DNA of 47,320 nt from a virus: positions 1 through 47,320 of IMG/VR virus record IMGVR_UViG_3300043496_000174; one strand, 5' to 3'. The position numbers and the translations under genes were made by a program. The notes beneath the pieces were generated by a model. It was not told the DNA's origin, did no database searches, and saw nothing but the letters and a program-made list of their open reading frames with translations. Shown here one piece after another: positions 39,603 through 46,167 of this stretch (its first letter is position 1; every line of letters starts with the position of its first letter).

Positions 39603-39637
39603 TTTCCCCTGCGGACAAAGCCCACGGAGTGGCTAGC

Positions 39638-39871
39638 ATGGTAAAGCTCGACCCACCCGATACCATGCCCGCCGCCGAACACGCCGCGCTCGACGTCGCG
39701 CTGCAGGCAGTCAAGGCGATCGCCGACCTGTACGGAATCTGCCCGGTCTGCCTGACCTACGCCGTCGCCGACACCGTCGAGAAGGCGGTCGCCGAGGGCG
39801 TCATCCACCATGATGGCGAAGACGACGACTCGGTCGCCCCCACTCACGACGCGCCGCGGGCCAGGCAGTGA
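39638..39871 (+). CDS. Small hypothetical protein with CPVC motif
   Basis: This encodes 77 aa from the ATG at 39638 with GGAG eight bases upstream; a GTG at 39629 lies too close to that site. A helical body (AALDVALQAVKAIADLYGIC) carries a CPVC pair that might bind metal or be redox-active, followed by an acidic tail. No family is recognised. It overlaps the next tiny membrane gene by GTGA. Confidence 0.6.
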   Translation: MVKLDPPDTMPAAEHAALDVALQAVKAIADLYGICPVCLTYAVADTVEKAVAEGVIHHDGEDDDSVAPTHDAPRARQ

Positions 39872-39963
39872 CCCAGATGACCCCCAAGACCCTCGCCATC
39901 GCCCTGGCCCTCGCCCTGCTGCTTTGGTTCGGCATCGGCGCGGTTCTCATCTTCTACATCTAA
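39868..39963 (+). CDS. 31-aa single-span membrane peptide
   Basis: A GTG start overlaps the previous stop (an ATG at 39877 would give 28 aa). After a short basic start (MTQMTPK) comes one hydrophobic helix (TLAIALALALLLWFGIGAVL) up to the stop. Such small membrane peptides in early phage operons can modulate host membrane proteins. Promoter P2 begins 3 bp after its stop codon. Confidence 0.5.
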   Translation: MTQMTPKTLAIALALALLLWFGIGAVLIFYI

Positions 39964-39966
39964 GAT

Positions 39967-39995
39967 TTGACTAGCGCACATAGGTCCACTATATA
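39967..39995 (+). promoter_or_regulatory. Promoter P2, second copy of the operator-promoter
   Basis: TTGACT (39967-39972), a 17-bp spacer and TATATA (39990-39995) make a near-consensus promoter. The spacer repeats that of P1 (AGCGCAC-ATAG-GTCCACT at 39973-39990), with the right half identical and the left half degenerate. The predicted +1 is about 40002, the first base of a 9-bp stem. Confidence 0.75.
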
Positions 39996-40001
39996 GGTCG
40001 G

Positions 40002-40084
40002 ACCGGGGCGGGGCAGCCCAAGGCGCAGCCAGGGGGAGTTCTGGCCGGGCCATTGAAGCCGCGCGCTACGAGCCTCGCCCCGGT
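40002..40084 (+). ncRNA. Structured 5' leader behind promoter P2
   Basis: ACCGGGGCG (40002-40010) pairs perfectly with CGCCCCGGT (40076-40084), closing a domain with an inner GCCAG/CTGGC hairpin. The stem starts at the predicted +1, as in P1. The first gene starts 22 bp further at 40107. It may be an attenuator, a stabilising 5' structure or a protein target; no known riboswitch matches. Confidence 0.5.
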
Positions 40085-40106
40085 GCCGAAACAGGAAACC
40101 TCTGAA

Positions 40107-40328
40107 ATGAAACGCGTACAGATACCCGCCTACACCGACCGCTGGATGATGGGCGACCGCTTCGGCGAGATCGTCAAGATCACCTGGGCGAGCAAGGCAA
40201 AGTCCGCCGGACTTCGTGCCGCGATCCTCTCCGAGGTACGCAGCACCGACGCCGAGATCGCCCACGTCAAGCTCGACAAGAGCGGCAAGACCGTGCGCGT
40301 CGTCCTCGCCGACTGCGAGGCGGCGTGA
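40107..40328 (+). CDS. Small hypothetical protein, first gene after P2
   Basis: This encodes 73 aa from the ATG at 40107 with AGGAAA upstream; an upstream TTG at 40053 would sit inside the structured leader. The sequence KRVQIPAYTDRWMMGDRFGE, then ITWASKAKSAG and VKLDKSGKTVRVVLADCE suggests a compact strand-rich fold. The family is unknown. It begins a series of ten small genes joined by overlaps, ending at the SNF2-like helicase. Confidence 0.7.
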   Translation: MKRVQIPAYTDRWMMGDRFGEIVKITWASKAKSAGLRAAILSEVRSTDAEIAHVKLDKSGKTVRVVLADCEAA

Positions 40329-40516
40329 TGCGCCTCGCACCGATAGCTGACCATGTCGCCAAGCACCTTCCGGATTGCCGAAAGGAAGATGCCTGGGAGG
40401 ACAGGCTAAACGATCATATCGACATCGCCAGCGGTGGCGAACTCGACTGGCATCAAACTGGCCTAGTCATCGACATGGTCATCGCCCGCTGGAACAAAGC
40501 AAAGGCGGTGGCGTGA
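40328..40516 (+). CDS. Small hypothetical protein
   Basis: This encodes 62 aa, joined to its neighbours by TGATG overlaps on both sides. It is helical (DAWEDRLNDHIDIASGGELD, then GLVIDMVIARWNKAKAV), with no known motif. It is supported mainly by the operon-like coupling. Confidence 0.65.
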   Translation: MRLAPIADHVAKHLPDCRKEDAWEDRLNDHIDIASGGELDWHQTGLVIDMVIARWNKAKAVA

Positions 40517-40734
40517 TGGCGTGGAAACCGCGTGTAAAAACGCTCGGCGACCCGAATACCTGGTCGACCAATGCGCTGGTGTTCGCCACCAAGGAAGAGG
40601 CCGAAGCCAGCGCGCGAGAACTGTTCTCGCGCTGGTTCGCCTGCATCGACCACGGCGCCGTCGAGGTCGATGCCGAGGCCACGCACGCCTTCGCCGACGG
40701 CGAGAACAAGCCGATCGCCAAGGTGGTGCCATGA
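40516..40734 (+). CDS. Small hypothetical protein
   Basis: This encodes 72 aa from the ATG at 40516. Segments such as WSTNALVFATKEEAEASARE, then LFSRWFACIDHGAVEVDAEA resemble a family of small phage proteins with a strand followed by a helix containing T/S-KEEAE. The function is unknown. The stop overlaps the next start as ATGA. Confidence 0.65.
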   Translation: MAWKPRVKTLGDPNTWSTNALVFATKEEAEASARELFSRWFACIDHGAVEVDAEATHAFADGENKPIAKVVP

Positions 40735-41042
40735 TCCGCTTCACCATCTTCCGGCCCGACGCCGAGCAACTGCTCGGCTACCTGCCGAGCTTCCTAGATG
40801 AGCAGGACGAGCGGCCGATCGCCGAGCAGCTGGACAGCCACTACCAGCACGGCGGTGGCTGGCGGCCGATGTCCGGTTGGCAATACGACGCCGATTCCGG
40901 CGTGATCGAGTATCCCGGCGACGAGCCGTTGGCGCCGATCGCCAGCACCGAGATCCGCGACGAGACCATGCTCGTCTACGACTACGCCTGGGTGGTCATC
41001 GCCCAGAAGGATGGTTCCTTTCAAATTGCTCGGATGGATTAG
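40731..41042 (+). CDS. Hypothetical protein
   Basis: This encodes 103 aa from the ATG at 40731, overlapping the previous stop. It is strand-rich and acidic (MIRFTIFRPDAEQLLGYLPS, SGWQYDADSGVIEYPGDEPL, LVYDYAWVVIAQKDGSFQIA). I recognise no family. The codon use fits the rest of the phage. The next gene follows without a gap. Confidence 0.7.
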   Translation: MIRFTIFRPDAEQLLGYLPSFLDEQDERPIAEQLDSHYQHGGGWRPMSGWQYDADSGVIEYPGDEPLAPIASTEIRDETMLVYDYAWVVIAQKDGSFQIARMD

Positions 41043-41261
41043 ATGGCCCAGCGCATCGAGTTTCGCTTCGGCAAGAACAGCTCTTTCGAATGCGACGTCG
41101 AGCAACTGGACGGACCACTCACCATGACGCTTCGACCTGACGGTCCCGGTCTTTACGGTCCGTGGGCGAAGATCAACACCGTGAACGGCGGAACCCGCTG
41201 GATCAACACAGCCCGCTGCACGCAGATCATCCTCGGCCTGCCCGACAAAGAGGCGACATGA
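41043..41261 (+). CDS. Small hypothetical protein
   Basis: This encodes 72 aa, beginning at the base after the previous stop. The sequence is probably a small beta-barrel (IEFRFGKNSSFECDVEQLDG, MTLRPDGPGLYGPWAKINTV, WINTARCTQIILGL). The function is unknown. It overlaps the next gene as ATGA. Confidence 0.65.
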   Translation: MAQRIEFRFGKNSSFECDVEQLDGPLTMTLRPDGPGLYGPWAKINTVNGGTRWINTARCTQIILGLPDKEAT

Positions 41262-41500
41262 CCCTACCGAGCAAGAACGCCTACCTGTCGCGCGCCGCCC
41301 GGCGCGCCGCAAAGTGGGACAAGACCCAGGCTGAGGAGCCGCCGAGGCTCAAGACCTACGACATCGTCGTCAACGGCGCCCAGCTGGCGAAATACCGGAA
41401 GAGAATCACGCTGGCGAAAGTCAGCATCCAGCAGAATGGACTTATGGACACGAAGTCCGGCGACACGGAAATTTTTTCGGAGGATAACGACCATGATTGA
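41258..41500 (+). CDS. Small basic hypothetical protein
   Basis: This encodes 80 aa from the ATG at 41258. It is basic at the N-terminus (KNAYLSRAARRAAKWDK) and mixed afterwards (YDIVVNGAQLAKYRKRITLA). Its end overlaps the start of the zinc-ribbon gene. No known family is evident. Confidence 0.6.
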   Translation: MTLPSKNAYLSRAARRAAKWDKTQAEEPPRLKTYDIVVNGAQLAKYRKRITLAKVSIQQNGLMDTKSGDTEIFSEDNDHD

Positions 41501-41708
41501 GCGAAAACACTGGCCCGAATCCATCACCGACGAGCGGCTGCTCGCCGCCGCCGAACAACGCATGTTCGGTTTAGACTCGACCGGATTCTGCATCGCGTGT
41601 GGCAATGAGCAGGGCGGCTGCGAACCCGATGCGAGGCGCTATCGCTGCGAAGCCTGCGACACTCGCCAGGTCTATGGGGCAGAAGAGCTGCTCATGGTGT
41701 CGATGTGA
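41493..41708 (+). CDS. Small zinc-ribbon protein
   Basis: This encodes 71 aa from the ATG at 41493 with a strong CGGAGGA site. The pairs CIAC and CEAC, separated by an acidic Cys-bearing segment (GGCEPDARRYRC), form a zinc-ribbon-like metal site. A helix (ESITDERLLAAAEQRM) precedes it. This type of small zinc protein is frequent in phage early operons and often binds nucleic acid or a polymerase; the specific partner is unknown. Confidence 0.7.
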   Translation: MIERKHWPESITDERLLAAAEQRMFGLDSTGFCIACGNEQGGCEPDARRYRCEACDTRQVYGAEELLMVSM

Positions 41709-41950
41709 CCCGCGACGAGGCACAGCCCTGGATCCGCCAAGCCGAGCGCGAGAAGTTCGAAGCGCACAAGCGTGAACTCAAGGAGACGTCAGACCGCCGC
41801 GCCGACGAGTGGTACAACAGCCGGATGCGGCAGCAGCGCGAAGAGCGGCGCGTATTGCAGCACCATTTTATCGGCGGCTGCTTCCTGATCACGCTGTTCG
41901 GCATCCTGCCGGCGTACTGCTACCTGCTCAAGACATGGTGGCTAGCATGA
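41705..41950 (+). CDS. Small charged protein with one C-terminal membrane span
   Basis: This encodes 81 aa from a GTG that overlaps the preceding stop. A highly charged helix (WIRQAEREKFEAHKRELKE, then RRADEWYNSRMRQQREERRV) is followed by a membrane helix (FIGGCFLITLFGILPAYCYL). It is probably an inner-membrane anchored protein with a cytoplasmic coiled coil. The function is unknown. Confidence 0.6.
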   Translation: MTRDEAQPWIRQAEREKFEAHKRELKETSDRRADEWYNSRMRQQREERRVLQHHFIGGCFLITLFGILPAYCYLLKTWWLA

Positions 41951-42273
41951 GCGACGAACCTGAAAACAAACTGCCGTTCGACATCGACGAAAAGCTGTGG
42001 GCCGCAATGCAGAAGAACGCTGCCGCGCACCAGGTCGAGTACCGCAAGATCAAGAAGTCGGTCAGCGACAGATATGAAAAGTTCGACAAGGCGCGACTCA
42101 AACTGACCGCTGCTTATGAAAAGGCGACGACGCCAAAGGCGCGGCTCAAGGCGCTGGCGAAGATCGTCCGCCAGCACGGCGAGTACACGCATCACGGCCT
42201 GATGGCGAGCTGGCAGACCGAAGCCGTCATCATATTTGCCAACCACATCGACGCCATCGCCGAGGATCTGTGA
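41947..42273 (+). CDS. Hypothetical coiled-coil protein
   Basis: This encodes 108 aa from the ATG at 41947, overlapping the previous gene as ATGA. It is helical and charged (DEKLWAAMQKNAAAHQVEYR, KIKKSVSDRYEKFDKARLK, TTPKARLKALAKIVRQHGE). There is no catalytic motif. It directly precedes the SNF2-type helicase with a TGATG overlap and might be a helper of it. Confidence 0.65.
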   Translation: MSDEPENKLPFDIDEKLWAAMQKNAAAHQVEYRKIKKSVSDRYEKFDKARLKLTAAYEKATTPKARLKALAKIVRQHGEYTHHGLMASWQTEAVIIFANHIDAIAEDL

Positions 42274-43694
42274 TGCGTAAGAAATCCGAATTGCGCTCAT
42301 ACCAGACCCGCGTCGTCGATTTCCTTTACGAAAACACCGAAGCCTTCGCTGTGCTCAAGATCGGCGCCGGCAAGACCGTCAGCACGCTCACCGCGATCGA
42401 CGACCTCATCGAAGCCGACGAGATCCGCCACGCTTTGGTGGTGGCGCCGAAGCGCGTCGCCAATCTGGTCTGGCCAGACGAGATCGATGGTTGGGAGCAT
42501 CTGTGCGAACTGGAATATGACGTGCTTAATGGCACGCCCAGTCAACGTTTGGCACTGTTGAACAAGACCGATCACCGCGACATCACCCTCATCGGCATCG
42601 ACAATGTCCAATGGCTGCTCGACACCATCAAGGATTGGCCGGCCGATCACCCGATCTACGACTGCCTGGTGATCGACGAGACGTCGAAGCTGAAGAACCC
42701 GACGAGCAAACGCGCCAAGATCCTGGCGAAGTTCGCGGGTCGATTCAAGAATCGATGGGGCCTGACCGGAACGCCGCGGCCGAATTCGCTGCTGGACCTG
42801 TTCACCCAGGTCAAGGTGATCACCAACGGCCGGCTGTGGGGGAAGTCATTCTACAAATGGCGGGCCGACAATTTCTATCCCGACCCTCGCGACTACTCCG
42901 GCTACAAGTGGATCGAAAACCCGGCGCGCGTTCCGCAACTGCTCGCCGACGTCGCAACGGTTTCGATCGCCCTCGGCGAGGGCGAGATGCCGGACCTGCC
43001 GGAGCTGTCGATCATCTATGACGAGGTCACCCTGCCGGCCGACGCCAGGGCGGCGTATGACGACATGGAAGCCAAACTGCTCGCCGACCTGCCGGAAACC
43101 TCCATCATCGCGCTGTCGTCGGCGGTGGCGACCGGCAAGCTGGCGCAGATGGCCAATGGTTTCGTATACGACGCCGATGGCGTCGCCGGCACCCACGCCC
43201 TGCATCAGGAGAAAGAATCCTGGCTGGCCGATATGATCGAGCAACTCGACGGCGAGCCGCTGCTGGTCATCTACCAATATCAGGAAGACCTGGCGATGAT
43301 CCGCCGCATCTGCGGAACGGACGTCCCCTATCTCGGGTCAGGTGTCAGCGACGTCCAGGCGGCCCGCCACATCGATCTATGGAATCGCGGCGAGCTGCCG
43401 GTGTTCGCATTACACCCGGCATCCGGCGGTCACGGTTTGAACCTGCAGCACGGAGGCTCACGCATGGCCTGGATCGCGCCGACGTGGTCGCCGGAGCAGT
43501 GGGACCAGACGGTCGGCCGCCTGCACAGGCCGGGCCAGACAGCGCATGTCATGCTGCATGTTTGCATCGCGGCCAACACCGTCGACGACCTCAAGCGGCT
43601 TCGCGTGTTTTCGAAGCTCGGCGAGCAGGCCGCTTTCGAGCGCTACTTGGCTTCACGTAGCCAGGCCGGTCGGCCTTCCGCTGCAGCTGCCTGA
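42273..43694 (+). CDS. SNF2/DEAD-like superfamily 2 helicase
   Basis: This encodes 473 aa from the ATG at 42273. The start RSYQTRVVDFL is the Q-like motif, Walker A is KIGAGKT at about residues 29-35, the Walker B/II motif is VIDETSKLKNP (Asp-Glu-Thr-Ser variant), then LTGTPRPNS, and motif VI is QTVGRLHRPGQTAHV. This is a compact phage helicase of the SNF2 group, without extra domains. It remodels or unwinds DNA-protein complexes in replication, repair or early transcription. Its 3' end overlaps the opposing HTH gene by about 100 bp. Confidence 0.9.
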   Translation: MRKKSELRSYQTRVVDFLYENTEAFAVLKIGAGKTVSTLTAIDDLIEADEIRHALVVAPKRVANLVWPDEIDGWEHLCELEYDVLNGTPSQRLALLNKTDHRDITLIGIDNVQWLLDTIKDWPADHPIYDCLVIDETSKLKNPTSKRAKILAKFAGRFKNRWGLTGTPRPNSLLDLFTQVKVITNGRLWGKSFYKWRADNFYPDPRDYSGYKWIENPARVPQLLADVATVSIALGEGEMPDLPELSIIYDEVTLPADARAAYDDMEAKLLADLPETSIIALSSAVATGKLAQMANGFVYDADGVAGTHALHQEKESWLADMIEQLDGEPLLVIYQYQEDLAMIRRICGTDVPYLGSGVSDVQAARHIDLWNRGELPVFALHPASGGHGLNLQHGGSRMAWIAPTWSPEQWDQTVGRLHRPGQTAHVMLHVCIAANTVDDLKRLRVFSKLGEQAAFERYLASRSQAGRPSAAAA

Positions 43695-43860
43695 TGTCGA
43701 CCTGTCCCTCGGAGAAATCAACGATCTTGAGCGCGGTTCTGAGGCTCACATCCACCTCGCCGTTGCGGATGCGGCCGAAATATCCGCGGGTGATGCCGAT
43801 GCCGTCGGCGACATCCTGGTCGATCAAGTTGAGCGACGACATCCACTTTTCGAGATCCAT
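43591..43860 (-). CDS. Leftward helix-turn-helix regulator
   Basis: This encodes 89 aa from the ATG at 43860, which has CGGAG seven bases upstream; the ATG at 43887 has none. Residues 14-40 (LIDQDVADGIGITRGYFGRI, then RNGEVDVSLRTALKIVDFSE) form a helix-turn-helix as in CI/Cro or YdaS-like regulators, and the tail is basic. It is the only leftward gene in the rightward arm and it overlaps the helicase 3' end. It may repress the rightward arm or its own promoter. Confidence 0.7.
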   Translation of the reverse strand: MDLEKWMSSLNLIDQDVADGIGITRGYFGRIRNGEVDVSLRTALKIVDFSEGQVDIRQLQRKADRPGYVKPSSARKRPARRASKTREAA

Positions 43861-43891
43861 TAGGAACTCCGTTCGGTTTGAATTCATAGGG

Positions 43892-43920
43892 GAAGTAAGA
43901 TGGACTTAAACACTAGTCAA
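43892..43920 (-). promoter_or_regulatory. Possible leftward promoter of the HTH gene
   Basis: Read leftward, TTGACT (43915-43920), a 17-bp spacer and TACTTC (43892-43897) form a weak promoter. The first ten bases (TTGACTAGTG) match the start of P1 and P2, and a partial operator half (AGTCCA) follows. It overlaps the start of the methyltransferase gene. Confidence 0.4.
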
Positions 43921-44481
43921 GTTCCAGCGAAGCGGCGGGCGCAGATCCGGGTCTCGGCGCTCCCCCGCAACGAGCATGACCGCTACTTCACCCCGTCGAA
44001 GCTGACTGACGCCCTCGCCAGGCACGTGCCCGCCGGCACACTGTTCTATGAGCCGTGCGTCGGTGACGGCAGCTTGATCAACCACCTGGCCGTCCACGAA
44101 ATTCACTGCATCGGCGCCAGCGACATCGCGCCTTTGAAAGGCTTCAACCAACGGAACCTGTTCGATGTCCGCGAGACTCATATCGTCAGCGTCGACTGTT
44201 TCATAACCAATCCGCCCTATGGCGATCCCGGCAACCCGCGATCGCGCAAGCAGATGCGGGCGATGATCGCCCACATGCTGGCGCTGCGGCCGACCTGGGT
44301 GCTGCTGCATTTGGACTTCGCCGCCAACGTCAGCTCGCGGCCGCTGATGCGGCAGTGCTCCGACATCGTCAGCGTCGGCCGCTGGCGCGACCCAGGCACC
44401 AAGTCGGGCGGCTATTTCAATTTCGCCTGGTTCCGCTTTCAGCGCGAGCCGCCGGCTCTCACTGTCTTTCACGCGGGGTGA
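43900..44481 (+). CDS. DNA adenine-type methyltransferase
   Basis: This encodes 193 aa from the ATG at 43900 with GGGGAAG upstream. It has the SAM-binding motif EPCVGDG (residues 51-57) and the N6-adenine catalytic motif NPPY (residues 104-107) in FITNPPYGDP. The protein is short for the family, and no target-recognition domain is obvious. It could protect phage DNA from host restriction or mark DNA for regulation. It is divergent from the HTH gene. The stop overlaps the next gene as TGATG. Confidence 0.8.
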   Translation: MDLNTSQVPAKRRAQIRVSALPRNEHDRYFTPSKLTDALARHVPAGTLFYEPCVGDGSLINHLAVHEIHCIGASDIAPLKGFNQRNLFDVRETHIVSVDCFITNPPYGDPGNPRSRKQMRAMIAHMLALRPTWVLLHLDFAANVSSRPLMRQCSDIVSVGRWRDPGTKSGGYFNFAWFRFQREPPALTVFHAG

Positions 44482-44825
44482 TGGAAATGAACGAAGACGC
44501 GCGAGACGCCAAACAATCCTCGATGGCGCAGGTCGACGATGCCGCGAACCCGATATGGAAGGAGGCCGCGTACGACGCGGTGGTGAGCGTCGCCAGTGAG
44601 CAGCCGACGCTGAACGCCGACCATGTCCTGGCTAGGATCCCCGATAACATTCGCACCCATGAGTTGCGTGCGCTCGGCCCGATCATGCGGCGCGCCGCCC
44701 GTGACAACATCATCATCAAATCGCTGCGGCCGTGGGTGTTCAGCGCGCGCCGCAGTCGCCACGCGGCGCCGCTACAGGTGTGGGACAGCCTGATCTACAC
44801 GCCGAAGGGGGGAGAGACGCCGTGA
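44481..44825 (+). CDS. Hypothetical protein, winged-helix-like
   Basis: This encodes 114 aa from the ATG at 44481. The segment IWKEAAYDAVVSVASEQPTL, then LARIPDNIRTHELRALGPIM and DNIIIKSLRPWVFSARRSRH resembles a small winged helix of the replication-initiation or DnaC-loader type seen in phages; this is a guess. It ends with GGAGAGACGCCGTGA, the junction form repeated later in the coiled-coil array. Confidence 0.6.
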   Translation: MEMNEDARDAKQSSMAQVDDAANPIWKEAAYDAVVSVASEQPTLNADHVLARIPDNIRTHELRALGPIMRRAARDNIIIKSLRPWVFSARRSRHAAPLQVWDSLIYTPKGGETP

Positions 44826-45181
44826 GTGACGAACTCAAGGCCGAGATCGCGGAACTCAAGCACCGCCTTGATATAGCAGCGGAGGAAAGACACGCGAGGC
44901 TCGGCCAACTGGAACGGCTTCGCGAAGCCAAGGACACATTCTTCCGAAACGCCGAAGCTTGGGAAGCCAAGTACGACGAAGCCAAGGCCGAGCTAGAAGA
45001 GTGGCGGCGCGACTACGACCGAGGCACGCGGATGAGCGATTTGAGTGCCGAAGTTCGCAGCGAGATCAACCACTGGCGGGAGCGCGCCGAGATTGCAGAG
45101 GCCGAAATAGCGCGGCTGCACCAAGCCTATCGGGATGAGGCGCAGTTGCGTGTCGCCCTCAAGCTCGACACAGGAGAGTGA
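44822..45181 (+). CDS. Coiled-coil array protein 1
   Basis: This encodes 119 aa from a GTG that overlaps the preceding stop. Almost the whole protein is a charged coiled coil (LKAEIAELKHRLDIAAEERH, then AEIARLHQAYRDEAQ), ending in LKLDTGE. It is the first of four tandem genes that share the AEIARL core and the PDTGE-type tail. The 3' end carries the repeat element at 45158-45178, whose CAGGAGAG serves the next start. No enzyme motif is seen. Confidence 0.65.
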   Translation: MSDELKAEIAELKHRLDIAAEERHARLGQLERLREAKDTFFRNAEAWEAKYDEAKAELEEWRRDYDRGTRMSDLSAEVRSEINHWRERAEIAEAEIARLHQAYRDEAQLRVALKLDTGE

Positions 45182-45182
45182 C

Positions 45183-45404
45183 ATGACAGATGTGTCGATG
45201 CTTGTCGCGGAGTGGGAGGCCGAGATCGCTGGGCTGCGTGCATCATGGGAACAGGCTGTAGCCGAGCGCGACGCAGCCAAGGCCGAAATCACGCGGCTGC
45301 GGAAGGCGCTTAAGGAATACGTCAGGGTAACCACGCCTCTGCTAGGCGACACCAAAGCCTTGGCCGCTGCTGTCAACGCCCTCAAGCCAGACACGGGAGA
45401 GTGA
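45183..45404 (+). CDS. Coiled-coil array protein 2
   Basis: This encodes 73 aa. The start MTDVSMLVAEWEAEIAGLRA is followed by a heptad region (AVAERDAAKAEITRLRKALK) and ends LKPDTGE. The ATG is two bases behind the previous stop, and CAGGAGAG of the repeat element lies before it. It is a likely duplicate of its neighbours, shortened in the middle. Confidence 0.65.
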   Translation: MTDVSMLVAEWEAEIAGLRASWEQAVAERDAAKAEITRLRKALKEYVRVTTPLLGDTKALAAAVNALKPDTGE

Positions 45405-45406
45405 CC

Positions 45407-45796
45407 ATGATGGACACTGGCGAAGATGCCTATATCGACAGTCTCTTGGGCGAGATTGGTAGTGACGAAATAACCCCTAACGATTTGCGAAAAGCCTTCC
45501 TTGCTGGGGCTAGCCAAGCCAACGCCGAAATAGCGCGGCTGACCCATGAGCGCGACGTATGGCAGGGCAAGGCAAAATACTACGGCAGCGAAGTGGGCAA
45601 AGCCGAGGCCGAGCTAACCCGCCTTGCAGCGGAGAACCAGAAATTTAAGGCGCTTATCGCCTCCGAAACAGCGTGGCTGCGTTCGCTACAGCCCGACACA
45701 GGAGAGCAGCCGTCCCCGCTGCAAGCGATTGCCGATATCCTCAAGCCGTTCACGTTCAAAGGCGTCGTCAAGCCCGACACAGGAGAGACGCCGTGA
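45407..45796 (+). CDS. Coiled-coil array protein 3 (double)
   Basis: This encodes 129 aa from the ATG at 45407; a GTG at 45401 is possible. The N-terminus is acidic (MDTGEDAYIDSLLGEIGSDE), then come two AEIARL-type units (ASQANAEIARLTHERDVWQG and EAELTRLAAENQKF). It carries both an internal PDTGE (residue about 100) and a terminal VVKPDTGETP, so it looks like two array units fused after loss of a stop. Confidence 0.65.
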   Translation: MMDTGEDAYIDSLLGEIGSDEITPNDLRKAFLAGASQANAEIARLTHERDVWQGKAKYYGSEVGKAEAELTRLAAENQKFKALIASETAWLRSLQPDTGEQPSPLQAIADILKPFTFKGVVKPDTGETP

Positions 45797-46167
45797 CCCG
45801 CGATTTTGTCCGCGAACTCTCCGACGCCAAGGCCGAGAAGGAAGGCTGGTACGACATGTACATGGCGGCCAAGAATGAAACTGGTCAAGCCAAGGCCGAG
45901 ATCGCGCGGCTGACGGCAGAGCGGGACGAGGTTCGCACTATTCTCGCAGGCACTGACATCAACAGCCTGCCATATGATTATCCAACGTCGCGCATGGCTC
46001 AAAGGCGTATGGACGACCGTGAGAAATTCATACGGATGCGGGAGGCGTTGCAACGCATTGCCGATGCCCCCGCTTGGGGTGCGCCACACAGGTGGGAAAC
46101 AACGCCCTCCGAGGTGCGACAACTTGCTAGCGCCGCCCTCAAGCCCGACACAGGAGAGGGCACATGA
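45793..46167 (+). CDS. Coiled-coil array protein 4
   Basis: This encodes 124 aa from a GTG overlapping the preceding stop. It has the shared core (GQAKAEIARLTAERDEVR), then a different middle region (GTDINSLPYDYPTSRMAQRR) and a helix, and ends LKPDTGEGT. The repeat element at 46138-46158 brings the ribosome-binding site for the following gene at 46164. Confidence 0.65.
   Translation: MTRDFVRELSDAKAEKEGWYDMYMAAKNETGQAKAEIARLTAERDEVRTILAGTDINSLPYDYPTSRMAQRRMDDREKFIRMREALQRIADAPAWGAPHRWETTPSEVRQLASAALKPDTGEGT

Larger units (their letters stand above)
45158..46158 (+). repeat. Five dispersed 21-bp gene-junction elements
   Basis: A 21-bp element with core CCCGACACAGGAGAG occurs at 45158-45178, 45381-45401, 45686-45706, 45767-45787 and 46138-46158, always in the same reading frame (LKPDTGE and near forms). 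Four copies are at gene ends, where CAGGAGAG is also the next gene's ribosome-binding site. One is internal in array gene 3. A shorter related junction, GGAGAGACGCCGTGA, occurs at 44811-44825 and 45782-45796. Confidence 0.8.
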
